Below, piece by piece: positions 33,788 to 41,770 of a stretch of 45,186 nucleotides of DNA. The notes below the pieces were generated by a model that was given only the letters and a program-made list of their open reading frames with translations, was not told the DNA's origin and did not search any database. Position 1 is the stretch's first letter. Every line of letters begins with the position of its first letter. The DNA is from Faecalibacterium sp. CAG:1138 (GTDB taxonomy: Bacteria > Bacillota > Clostridia > Christensenellales > CAG-917), in contig HF988640.1 of assembly GCA_000434675.1 (NCBI GenBank), forward strand, positions 196,606-241,791, written 5' to 3'. The position numbers were made by a program, and so were the translations under genes.

Positions 33788-36700
33788 ATGGTTTACTTGT
33801 TAAAATGGTTGATTTCGCTTATCACCCCACACACTCACGATAAAGAAGGTAAGCAGGGGAATTCTTTTATTGTTCGCAAGGCTCTGGGCAATAGGGCCTC
33901 TTTTTCCTCTCTCGCTTCTAAGAAAGGTTCTTCTCTTCTCCTCGTTGTTATGACTATGTCCGTTATCATCGTCATTTCTTCTTCCTTTATGCTCCTTTCC
34001 TTTAATACTGGCATCGGATCTATCTTCGCCTCCTCTCAACAAAAAGCCCAATTGTCTTGCCTCTCCGTTGCTGAGGGCCTGAAGGATGGCAATACGTTTG
34101 GTTCGATTGTCAATCAGTACAGCGGAGAATTGTCGGGCAATCAACCAGTCGAGTTTGACGTAAACGATTCGTCGCTTGACGGCAAAACCACCGTCAAGTT
34201 GGAGCCTACCGTTTTTTCGGGCGGCAGCGTGAAATCGGTGAAGGTCACCGTCACGACGCACGTCGGCAGCAGCAAATACGAAGTCAAATTCACTCACACC
34301 ATGCAAACCAACTCTGTTCGTGACGTGATAAATCAGGTCACCAACTCGATGTCGGTGTCGGGCGGCGGCAGCTTCTCGATGCAAACGGGCAAGGTTGAGG
34401 GCGACCTGGCCTTGGACGGCGACTATCTTTTGTCGCTCAACACTTGGAAAGAAATCAACGACAAAACCGACGGCCAGACCGGTTGGGTTATTTATCCGGG
34501 AACCGTTGACGGCAACGTGTACGTAAACGGCAGCTTGGTTTTGGGCTATAAAGGCGCAAGCACTCAAATTTGGAAAGAGGAGTGCATCGGCACTTCTGCA
34601 ACGCGCCATTCGGACGTTATTCCTACAATCATAAAAGAAAATTTATATGTCAACGGCGACCTTATCATCAACGCTTGTGAAATCGAGGGCGACGTTTACG
34701 TTTCCGGCAACGTCCTCGTCAACGGCTTGACTTCCACCATGCGCGGCACCGAAACCGACCAGGGCAGCGGAAGATATTATAAAGACGCAAACAACGCAGT
34801 TATCAAAGGCAACCTCTACGTGGGCGGCAGCTTGTACGTTACTTCGGGCAGTTTTTCAAGATATTTTCCTGAAAAAGAAAAGGTTGTCGGCGACTCCGGC
34901 AGCACGATCGACACGGAAGGCTATCGCTTTAACGGCGGTTTCCCGACGTTTCCGACGGCTGCACAGATTTACGGCACTGAAAAAGCAAGCGATTATTCCA
35001 ACGCTCTGCTTTCCCTTTACAACAACACCATTTCCTCCAAATCCACAAATTCCAGCGGGGAATACGTTTTCACTCATAATAACGGCTCGACACAAACATT
35101 AAGCAAGAGCTTTGTTTCCTATTGCCGCAACACGCTTAAAATCGGCGAGTTTATGTCGAGAGTCATCAATGGAACACAAGAAACACGGGTTTCTCTCGAA
35201 TATCACAGCAAGGCGGGGAAAGAAATTGTTCTTGTAACTGGAAAAGATTGTATGCGTTGGTATCAATGGGGTGTTACTGGTAAATATAACGATGAAACTA
35301 ACTTCGAAAAACGTGCCTACAACGTTCTGTTCCAGGTTTTGACAGGAAATTACTGGAATGAAAAAGAAACAAGTTTAGGTCAAAACAGCACCAACACGCT
35401 TCGCAACACGGTTATAAAAGAGTACGAAAAATACAAACTTACCGCATCTTACGGCAATTTGAACAACGGTTCGGCAAACCTTTCCGAACAAACCTTTACC
35501 GTGTCCAAAAACGTTTACGTTCAGGGCAATGCATTCGTACAATTCAGCAACAAAAAACTCGGTAAAGAAACTTACATTCTCGGAAGTCTGACTGCGTATT
35601 CCGTCGAAAGCATTTGCACGTCGGACGGTGGCGTTGTAAACGGTGTTACGACGGCGTTCAACAAACTTTACGTCGGCGGCGAAGGTGACAGTTCAAATCC
35701 GGTAACCAACTACACCATTTATACGGCGCGAATTATCAATTCTATGGAGAACTACTATGAAGCTTATATGTCAATAGTAGGCGTAGGCGGTGAAAAAAGT
35801 ACATCTGTCGAGGAAACAAAAACCGTAAAACCGAATTTTTATCCTTTGAATTCCTGGTATAGGTTCTACTATTATAATGGCACGAGTTATGACGCAAACG
35901 GCGCGAATTTCTATATCGTAGGCAATGAAAGTTCCTACAACAACCCCGGAGCAACCAAATCGATTAACTTCAAATCCGAGAATATCGGCAAATATGCGGC
36001 AAACGATTCCAACGCAACGCTTGTTCACGGAATTATGGCGTATGGCTCTAAAGCAACTTGGGGCAAAATCATCAACAGCGTTAACGGACAAACGGGGAGT
36101 ATCGGAAGGGCAACTTTCGACGCATTGAGGCTTAACGAGGACGAAATGTACTCCGACGAATTCCTTAAAAACCACAACAGCTCCGCAGCCCTCAGAACCG
36201 AACAAAAGAGAGCCGAAGAAGTGGACACGGTGGCAGACGTCCTCAAAGAAATGGGCGTTTGGGGTTACAGCGCGGGAGAAGTTTCCGCCAAGAGCTTCCA
36301 GAACGCATATCAGGGCGGCGCCGACAGCAACCCTCAAAAATACTTCTACAACAACCTTTCCAAAACCGGCAGCGATAAGGAATATAAGGTTGGAGACAAC
36401 AAACTTAACGACCGTGGCGGCGTCAACTTCACGGGCGTCACTTCCGCAACTCAAATCAAATTCGGCCACACTTTGCAAAGGGCGATAAACGCCTCCAAAA
36501 ACGGCGTTGCTATAACCGTGACGAGCAAAGGCTCCATCAAGCACCCGAGCGCAACCAGCGGCGATTTCTTCGGCAACTCCGACGCAAGGGACTGGAGGGT
36601 TTTGTATAAGGACAAATCGTCGTACAAAAATTCCCCTGTCGGCGCGCAAAACATTGAAAATCTGACCAAATATTTCGTTTACGGCGCCGGCGGCCTTGGC

Positions 36701-37921
36701 GACACGTTCTACGGAAGGCTTATCTTCTTGGGTGCCTACGACTACAACATGTTCCGTTCCAACAACTATTCTTCCTGCAGCAGAAGCGACGGCGAATCGA
36801 CCAGACAAGCCAACTTCATACGCGACGTAAAAGAAGTTATGAGCTATCTTTACAACCCGTCGCTTGCGGGCGCAGACAGCGCAATGTGGGAAAAATACGG
36901 CAAGGAATATGCGGGTGTGTTCGGCTATGACGGTTCCGGAAACCTTTGCATTTATCTTATGCGTGACATTTACCTTGGCGGCGATTGCTATTACGGCTTC
37001 GGTAAGGACACCGCATCGGACGACGTTGACGGCGCGGGATTCAAAATGTTCCTCGACACCAGTTATCACAGCATAAACGTGTACTGGGGCAGCGACTTCA
37101 ACGGTATGCTTAACTTCGACTCGAAGAGCTATATCGAAATAAGTCTTCTGTTCCCGCAACAGGGCAGCTTCAACGTTGCGTACATGTATTTGCTTCCGAA
37201 CATTGCCTGGAGCAACAATCAATCCACCGGCTATTCTACAATGACCTATGATGAGAAAGTTGCCAACATAACGGACATTGTCAATTCGGAAGCACTAAAA
37301 GACGCTTCCGGAAAAGTCATAACCGACAATGACGGACGTAACGGACAGACAATTTTCAAGAGCAAAAAGACCGGCAAGTACTATAAGTACAGCGTCAAAT
37401 CTTACGCGGAAGCAAACACGGGTTCCAAAGACAGACCATTGTCGTCGAGCGATCCGGCGCTGAACATGAAATTCACGTATATTGTTCGCATGTGGGACAA
37501 TTGTCGCATAAAAAATACGGCCGTCAGAAATTCCGACAAATCGTTGGTGGCGGCGGGCATACCGTTCGTTATGTGTGAAGGGCCTATGCTGTTTATGATG
37601 GGCCAAAAGGGCGAAATGAGCGGCATAATCTATTCGCCGAACCCGTACAGCGTGTTCTACTGCGCGTCTGACACCGCATACGGAACTGCCGCTTCCGACC
37701 CTAACACCACCTTCTCGGGTGGCGCAATAGTGACGGGCAGAGTTATCGGAACCAGACACAACAACGGCAGATGGCAGTTCTTTGAGGACAGCGACAAATA
37801 CGACATCGGCGAGCTTCTGACCAAGGCGCTCATCGAAGACCCTAACGGCATAGGCGACATCGACACCTCGGGCGGCACCAACACCGGTGGCAACTGGAGC
37901 GCCGGAAAATACGAAGAATAA
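33788..37921 (+). CDS. Giant prepilin-like surface protein with beta-helix-type repeats
   Basis: 1377 residues, not a named family. A 47-residue leader ends in the prepilin-peptidase-like KKG-SSLLLVVM (Gly47/Ser48), followed by a hydrophobic helix (about 50-75) and a CLSVAEGL segment seen after PilX/GspK-type helices. Position +5 is Leu, not the usual Glu. Residues 203-365 and about 570-640 carry short repeats such as VEGDLALDGD, GNVYVNGSLVLG, ENLYVNGDLI, GDVYVSGNVLVNG and GNLYVGGSLYV, a bactofilin-like right-handed beta-helix pattern. Near the C terminus, SGIIYSPNPYSVFY and GGAIVTGRVIG resemble the end of large PilX-like proteins. A CGGAGG site precedes the ATG. The next gene starts 10 nt later. 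Codons at 33880-34075 and around 35160-35330 differ from the rest. It probably forms a large pilus-tip or surface structure (inference). Confidence 0.7.
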   Translation: MVYLLKWLISLITPHTHDKEGKQGNSFIVRKALGNRASFSSLASKKGSSLLLVVMTMSVIIVISSSFMLLSFNTGIGSIFASSQQKAQLSCLSVAEGLKDGNTFGSIVNQYSGELSGNQPVEFDVNDSSLDGKTTVKLEPTVFSGGSVKSVKVTVTTHVGSSKYEVKFTHTMQTNSVRDVINQVTNSMSVSGGGSFSMQTGKVEGDLALDGDYLLSLNTWKEINDKTDGQTGWVIYPGTVDGNVYVNGSLVLGYKGASTQIWKEECIGTSATRHSDVIPTIIKENLYVNGDLIINACEIEGDVYVSGNVLVNGLTSTMRGTETDQGSGRYYKDANNAVIKGNLYVGGSLYVTSGSFSRYFPEKEKVVGDSGSTIDTEGYRFNGGFPTFPTAAQIYGTEKASDYSNALLSLYNNTISSKSTNSSGEYVFTHNNGSTQTLSKSFVSYCRNTLKIGEFMSRVINGTQETRVSLEYHSKAGKEIVLVTGKDCMRWYQWGVTGKYNDETNFEKRAYNVLFQVLTGNYWNEKETSLGQNSTNTLRNTVIKEYEKYKLTASYGNLNNGSANLSEQTFTVSKNVYVQGNAFVQFSNKKLGKETYILGSLTAYSVESICTSDGGVVNGVTTAFNKLYVGGEGDSSNPVTNYTIYTARIINSMENYYEAYMSIVGVGGEKSTSVEETKTVKPNFYPLNSWYRFYYYNGTSYDANGANFYIVGNESSYNNPGATKSINFKSENIGKYAANDSNATLVHGIMAYGSKATWGKIINSVNGQTGSIGRATFDALRLNEDEMYSDEFLKNHNSSAALRTEQKRAEEVDTVADVLKEMGVWGYSAGEVSAKSFQNAYQGGADSNPQKYFYNNLSKTGSDKEYKVGDNKLNDRGGVNFTGVTSATQIKFGHTLQRAINASKNGVAITVTSKGSIKHPSATSGDFFGNSDARDWRVLYKDKSSYKNSPVGAQNIENLTKYFVYGAGGLGDTFYGRLIFLGAYDYNMFRSNNYSSCSRSDGESTRQANFIRDVKEVMSYLYNPSLAGADSAMWEKYGKEYAGVFGYDGSGNLCIYLMRDIYLGGDCYYGFGKDTASDDVDGAGFKMFLDTSYHSINVYWGSDFNGMLNFDSKSYIEISLLFPQQGSFNVAYMYLLPNIAWSNNQSTGYSTMTYDEKVANITDIVNSEALKDASGKVITDNDGRNGQTIFKSKKTGKYYKYSVKSYAEANTGSKDRPLSSSDPALNMKFTYIVRMWDNCRIKNTAVRNSDKSLVAAGIPFVMCEGPMLFMMGQKGEMSGIIYSPNPYSVFYCASDTAYGTAASDPNTTFSGGAIVTGRVIGTRHNNGRWQFFEDSDKYDIGELLTKALIEDPNGIGDIDTSGGTNTGGNWSAGKYEE

Positions 37922-37931
37922 GAGGCGAAAT

Positions 37932-38306
37932 ATGGCAAAAAACATATCCAAAATCAAAGGCAAAAAGGGCATCACTCTGGTTGAGTGTGTGGTTGCCATT
38001 GCCATTTTTGCCATAATGAGCCTGCTTGCCTACAGGGGTTTCACCACGGGCTTCAACAACATCAAAAAGGGTGAGGACAACGTTACGGCGGCAAACAACT
38101 CCACCGTGGCGTTTTCCCGCGCGAAGGCCGACAATCTGGCGGCGGGCAACTACAACTGCAAAAACAAAGGCTACGGCGTGCCGGGCACCTTGAAGGTGGA
38201 AAGCGGCACCATGGCTCTGACCGACGGCAAAGCCGTTCAGGGCTACTGGTACACCTACGCCGAAAACGGATATACCTTCCGGAGCTTCGTTTCGGGCGAT
38301 AATTGA
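37932..38306 (+). CDS. Type IV pilin-like / pseudopilin protein 1
   Basis: A 124-residue class III signal protein. The leader MAKNISKIKGKKG is followed by ITLVECVVAIAIFAIMSLLA: cleavage would fall after Gly13, with Glu5 of the mature form present, then a single N-terminal helix. The rest is a short globular domain. It is likely a minor pilin or pseudopilin assembled by a type II secretion or type IV pilus-like machine, none of whose core genes are in the window. I start at the ATG at 37932 after AGAGGCG. Translation is coupled to the genes on both sides (10-nt and 1-nt gaps). Confidence 0.85.
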   Translation: MAKNISKIKGKKGITLVECVVAIAIFAIMSLLAYRGFTTGFNNIKKGEDNVTAANNSTVAFSRAKADNLAAGNYNCKNKGYGVPGTLKVESGTMALTDGKAVQGYWYTYAENGYTFRSFVSGDN

Positions 38307-38307
38307 T

Positions 38308-38862
38308 ATGAACGGATTTTTCAGAGCCCTTTGGCGGATAAAGAATAAAAAAGGCGTAACGCTGGTGGAGCTTATTATGGTTATGGCCATAATGGCGATA
38401 CTGGGCGTTGCGGTTATGACGCTCACGACGTCCAGCCTCGGCATGTACAACAAGGGGCGCGACCTCATAACCAAAGAGGAAGTCGCTAAAATCGTGGAAG
38501 GCTACGTTTCCGCCAAAGTGGAAAAAGCGATAACCGTCAAGATTTCATCCGACAAAAAAAGCGTTGACGTAACGAGCAAAGCGGGCAGTGCGAAGATAGG
38601 AACAAAAAACAGCGAATACGGGGATAAAACCCGAAAGGTGCTGGCAAATGGCGTCAATGCGGTTTTCGGTAGCGCCGACGAGGCGTCGGAGAAAGCGATA
38701 TACGGAAAATTCAGCGTTGAGCTTAAATTTGAGAAGGAAGGCGAAAACGTTCTGTTGGTCACAGTTACGGTGTTTGAAACGGGGAACGCTTCGAACGCAT
38801 ACGTCAAGACCTTTTCGCCGCTTCTTCTGAACGCCGGGCAGGAAGACTTCAGCCTGTCGTAA
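38308..38862 (+). CDS. Type IV pilin-like / pseudopilin protein 2
   Basis: 184 residues. The leader RIKNKKG is followed by the textbook prepilin helix VTLVELIMVMAIMAILGVA (cleavage after Gly16; Glu5 present), then an amphipathic stretch and a beta-rich C-terminal domain ending in a predicted surface tail. It is the third gene of the giant-pilin operon, one nucleotide after pseudopilin 1 with only a weak ribosome site, so translation is coupled. A perfect terminator follows. No Cys pairs. Confidence 0.87.
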   Translation: MNGFFRALWRIKNKKGVTLVELIMVMAIMAILGVAVMTLTTSSLGMYNKGRDLITKEEVAKIVEGYVSAKVEKAITVKISSDKKSVDVTSKAGSAKIGTKNSEYGDKTRKVLANGVNAVFGSADEASEKAIYGKFSVELKFEKEGENVLLVTVTVFETGNASNAYVKTFSPLLLNAGQEDFSLS

Positions 38863-38886
38863 ACGACGATTTTGGCAAAAACACCC

Positions 38887-38914
38887 AAAAACCTCTCCCG
38901 AAAGAGAGGTTTTT
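38887..38914 (+). terminator. Intrinsic terminator of the giant-pilin operon
   Basis: AAAAACCTCTC (38887-38897), 6-nt loop, GAGAGGTTTTT (38904-38914): 11 bp with a T-run built into the right arm. The symmetry suits both directions. Confidence 0.92.
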
Positions 38915-38995
38915 AGTTTTTACAATATTTTTGCCTTTTTGCAAAAAACAGTTTGTTTTTTCGGGCATATATGTTAAGATAAATATTAGTATTAC

Positions 38996-39010
38996 TTCCC
39001 ATATAGGGAA
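38996..39010. promoter_or_regulatory. Short palindrome upstream of nfnA, possible operator
   Basis: TTCCC-ATATA-GGGAA, just before the AAGGAG ribosome site of nfnA. A weak promoter, TTGTTT, N16, TAAGAT (about 38953-38980), lies upstream. The palindrome would sit near the transcription start or in the 5' leader. It does not match the Rex consensus TTGTGAANNNNTTCACAA. Confidence 0.35.
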
Positions 39011-39024
39011 TAAGGAGTTGAATT

Positions 39025-39867
39025 ATGTATAAAATCTTAAGAAAACAGTGCTTGAATCCGACTGTTACGCGTATGGACGTCGAAGCGCCGCTCATCGCAA
39101 AAAAGGCCGAACCGGGTCAGTTCATCATTTTAAGAGTTGACGCCGACGGCGAACGCATTCCTCTGACTATCGCCGATTACGATAGGGAAGCGGGCTGGGT
39201 GTCCATTATATTCCAGATCGTCGGAGCCACCACCGAAAAACTCAATCACCTCGAAGAAGGCGATTTCATTCACGATTTCGTCGGCCCTCTCGGAAAACCG
39301 ACCGAAACGGACGGACTTAAAAAAGTCGCGGTCGTCGGCGGCGGCGTGGGCTGCGCTATCGCATATCCCGTGGCTAAAAAAATGCACGAAAAAGGCATAA
39401 ACGTCACCAGCATCGTCGGCTTCAGAAATAAAGACCTCGTTATTCTGGAAGACGAATTCAAGGCTTGCAGCGACAAATTCGTTATGATGACCGACGACGG
39501 CAGCTACGGCACCAAGGGCCTCGTAACCAACGCTTTGGAAGACCTTATTCTCGGTGGCGAAAAATACGACGAAGTTATCGCAATCGGACCGGTTATCATG
39601 ATGAAGTTCGTTTGCAAAACCACTGAAAAATACGGAGTCAAAACCATTATCAGCATGAACCCTATCATGGTCGACGGCACGGGTATGTGCGGCGGCTGCA
39701 GGCTTACCGTCGGCGGCGAAACCAAATTCGCCTGCGTTGACGGGCCGGATTTCGACGGACATCTCGTCGACTTCGACGAAGCTATGGCCAGAGGCTCGAT
39801 GTACAAACCGTTCGAGCGCAAACGTCACGAAGAAACCTGCAATTTGTTTAAGAAGGAGGTCAAATAA
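39025..39867 (+). CDS. nfnA: NfnA: FAD/[2Fe-2S] subunit of NADH-dependent ferredoxin:NADP+ oxidoreductase
   Basis: A 280-residue member of the ferredoxin-NADP reductase/PyrK-like family. It has an N-terminal FAD-binding barrel (PGQFIILRV near 31), an NAD-binding GGGVGCAIAYPVAKKM loop (about 108-123) and a C-terminal [2Fe-2S] site with Cys222, Cys225 and Cys237. NfnA with NfnB couples NADH and reduced ferredoxin to NADP+ by flavin-based electron bifurcation in the cytosol. PyrK or sulfide dehydrogenase SudB is the alternative reading, but the following nfnB settles it. The ATG follows AAGGAG. The nfnB start is 2 nt after the stop. Confidence 0.92.
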   Translation: MYKILRKQCLNPTVTRMDVEAPLIAKKAEPGQFIILRVDADGERIPLTIADYDREAGWVSIIFQIVGATTEKLNHLEEGDFIHDFVGPLGKPTETDGLKKVAVVGGGVGCAIAYPVAKKMHEKGINVTSIVGFRNKDLVILEDEFKACSDKFVMMTDDGSYGTKGLVTNALEDLILGGEKYDEVIAIGPVIMMKFVCKTTEKYGVKTIISMNPIMVDGTGMCGGCRLTVGGETKFACVDGPDFDGHLVDFDEAMARGSMYKPFERKRHEETCNLFKKEVK

Positions 39868-39869
39868 CT

Positions 39870-41270
39870 ATGCCTAATATGAGCTTGAAACGCAACGAAA
39901 TGCCGACTCAAAATCCGTCGGAAAGAAGCAAAAACTTCAAAGAAGTGGCTTTGGGTTACACCGAAGAACAAGCCATCGACGAGGCTAAACGTTGTTTGAA
40001 CTGCAAAAATCAGCCGTGCAGACAAGGTTGCCCGGTCAAAATCAATATCCCTGCTTTCATAAAAGAAGTTTCGGAAGGCCGCTTCGAAGAAGCGTATAAA
40101 ATCATTTCCGAATCCTCCAGCCTTCCGGCCGTTTGCGGCCGCGTTTGCCCGCAGGAAAATCAGTGCGAAAAATTCTGCGTAAGAGGCATCAAAGGCGAAA
40201 GCGTCGGCATCGGCAGACTTGAACGCTTCGTGGCCGACTGGCACAACGCCAACAGCACCGAAAAACCGGTTCGTCCTGCTTCCAACGGCCACAAGGTTGC
40301 GGTTATCGGCAGCGGTCCCAGCGGACTTACCTGCGCGGGCGATCTCGCAAAAATGGGCTATGAAGTGACCGTTTTCGAGGCTTTACACCTCGCCGGCGGC
40401 GTTTTGGTTTACGGCATACCTGAATTCCGTCTTCCAAAAGCCATCGTTCAGAAAGAAATCGACACCTTAAAAGATCTGGGCGTCAACGTCGAAACCAACA
40501 TGGTTATCGGCAAAGTTCTGTCCATCGACGAGCTTATGAACGAATACGGCTTCGAAAGCGTGTTTATCGGCAGCGGCGCAGGCCTCCCGAAATTTATGAA
40601 CATCCCGGGCGAAAACCTCAACGGCGTTTACAGCGCAAACGAATTTTTGACCAGAACCAACCTTATGAAAGCCTACAAGCCTGACAGCAACACTCCTATC
40701 AAAGAGAACAAGGAAGTCGTTGTCGTCGGCGGCGGCAACGTGGCTATGGACGCGGCGCGCTGCGCAAAACGTCTGGGCGCAAACGTAACCGTGGTTTACA
40801 GAAGAACGCAAAAAGAACTTCCTGCACGTCACGAAGAAGTCGAGCACGCAATGGAAGAAGGCATAGTTTTCAAATTCCTCACCAACCCTGTGGAAATATT
40901 GGGCGGCGCGGAACCTCCTCAAAAAGGTTGGGTTACCGGCATCAAATGTCAACAGATGCAACTTTCCGAGCCTGACGCATCCGGCAGAGCAAGGCCTATC
41001 CCTGTGGAAGGCGCGGACTTTACGGTGGATTGCGATTGCGTTATCATGGCGCTCGGCACTTCTCCTAACCCGCTCATCAAATCCACCACCGCAGGCCTCG
41101 ACACCAACAAACACGGTTGCGTGGTTGCAGACGAAGACGGACTTACTTCCCGCGAAGGCGTCTTTGCGGGCGGCGACGCTGTTACGGGCGCGGCAACGGT
41201 TATCCTCGCAATGGGCGCAGGCAAAACCGCGGCGGCGGCAATCGATCGCTACATAAAAAGCAAAAACTAA
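39870..41270 (+). CDS. nfnB: NfnB: large subunit of NADH-dependent ferredoxin:NADP+ oxidoreductase
   Basis: A 466-residue GltD/NfnB-type flavoprotein. The N terminus holds two cysteine groups for [4Fe-4S] clusters (Cys42/45/50/54 and Cys89/93/99/103). Next come the FAD motif VAVIGSGPSGLTCAG near 143, the NADP-binding VVVVGGGNVAMDAARCA near 287 and a closing FAD contact GVFAGGDAVTGAATVI. It carries the bifurcating FAD that links NADPH to ferredoxin and NADH. It could be labelled NADPH-glutamate synthase small chain in isolation, but no gltB is present and nfnA precedes it. An AAGGAGG site lies inside the nfnA end. Confidence 0.93.
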   Translation: MPNMSLKRNEMPTQNPSERSKNFKEVALGYTEEQAIDEAKRCLNCKNQPCRQGCPVKINIPAFIKEVSEGRFEEAYKIISESSSLPAVCGRVCPQENQCEKFCVRGIKGESVGIGRLERFVADWHNANSTEKPVRPASNGHKVAVIGSGPSGLTCAGDLAKMGYEVTVFEALHLAGGVLVYGIPEFRLPKAIVQKEIDTLKDLGVNVETNMVIGKVLSIDELMNEYGFESVFIGSGAGLPKFMNIPGENLNGVYSANEFLTRTNLMKAYKPDSNTPIKENKEVVVVGGGNVAMDAARCAKRLGANVTVVYRRTQKELPARHEEVEHAMEEGIVFKFLTNPVEILGGAEPPQKGWVTGIKCQQMQLSEPDASGRARPIPVEGADFTVDCDCVIMALGTSPNPLIKSTTAGLDTNKHGCVVADEDGLTSREGVFAGGDAVTGAATVILAMGAGKTAAAAIDRYIKSKN

Positions 41271-41284
41271 GGCCGGTATACGAC

Positions 41285-41770
41285 ATGAATTGTGATTTTG
41301 ACTATACCGTTTTAGATAAAGCCATCGAAAAATACGGCAACAAAGAGAGCTCTCTTATTGCCGTATTGCAGGCGGCTCAAGAAGCTTACAGATATCTCCC
41401 GAAAGAGATGTTTCCTTATCTTTCCGAAAAACTGAAACTCAGCGAAGCCAAAATTTACGGCGTTGCAACTTTTTACGAAAACTTCAGCTTGGAGCCGAAA
41501 GGGAAATACGTTCTGAAGGTTTGCGACGGCACGGCGTGCCACGTTCGCCATTCCACCGACGTTCTCGACTATTTAAGGAAAGAACTCGGCCTTTCCGCAA
41601 CCAAAAAAACCACCGACGACAGAATGTTCACCGTTGAAACGGTGGCGTGTCTCGGCGCGTGCGGGCTTGCTCCGGTCATCACCGTAAACGGGCACGTTTA
41701 CTCCCAGATGACCAAAGAAAAGGCGGCAAAAGTGCTGGAGGAACTCAGGGAGGGCAAAATCGATGCTTAA
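41285..41770 (+). CDS. hydC: HydC: NuoE-like [2Fe-2S] subunit of bifurcating [FeFe]-hydrogenase
   Basis: A 161-residue thioredoxin-like ferredoxin of the NuoE/24-kDa family. An N-terminal helical domain leads to the four [2Fe-2S] cysteines in CDGTACH and CLGACGLAP. In trimeric HydABC it relays electrons between the flavin subunit and the hydrogenase. I use the ATG at 41285, which gives the normal length; an open frame continues upstream through nfnB but has no family match. The ribosome site is poor (AAGGCCGG), suggesting coupling to nfnB 14 nt upstream. The stop overlaps hydB by 8 nt. Confidence 0.92.
   Translation: MNCDFDYTVLDKAIEKYGNKESSLIAVLQAAQEAYRYLPKEMFPYLSEKLKLSEAKIYGVATFYENFSLEPKGKYVLKVCDGTACHVRHSTDVLDYLRKELGLSATKKTTDDRMFTVETVACLGACGLAPVITVNGHVYSQMTKEKAAKVLEELREGKIDA

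Noticed and set aside
41117..41284. N-terminal extension of HydC into the end of nfnB
   Set aside because: The extension is an Arg-rich shadow of nfnB; the NuoE homology begins right after the ATG at 41285.
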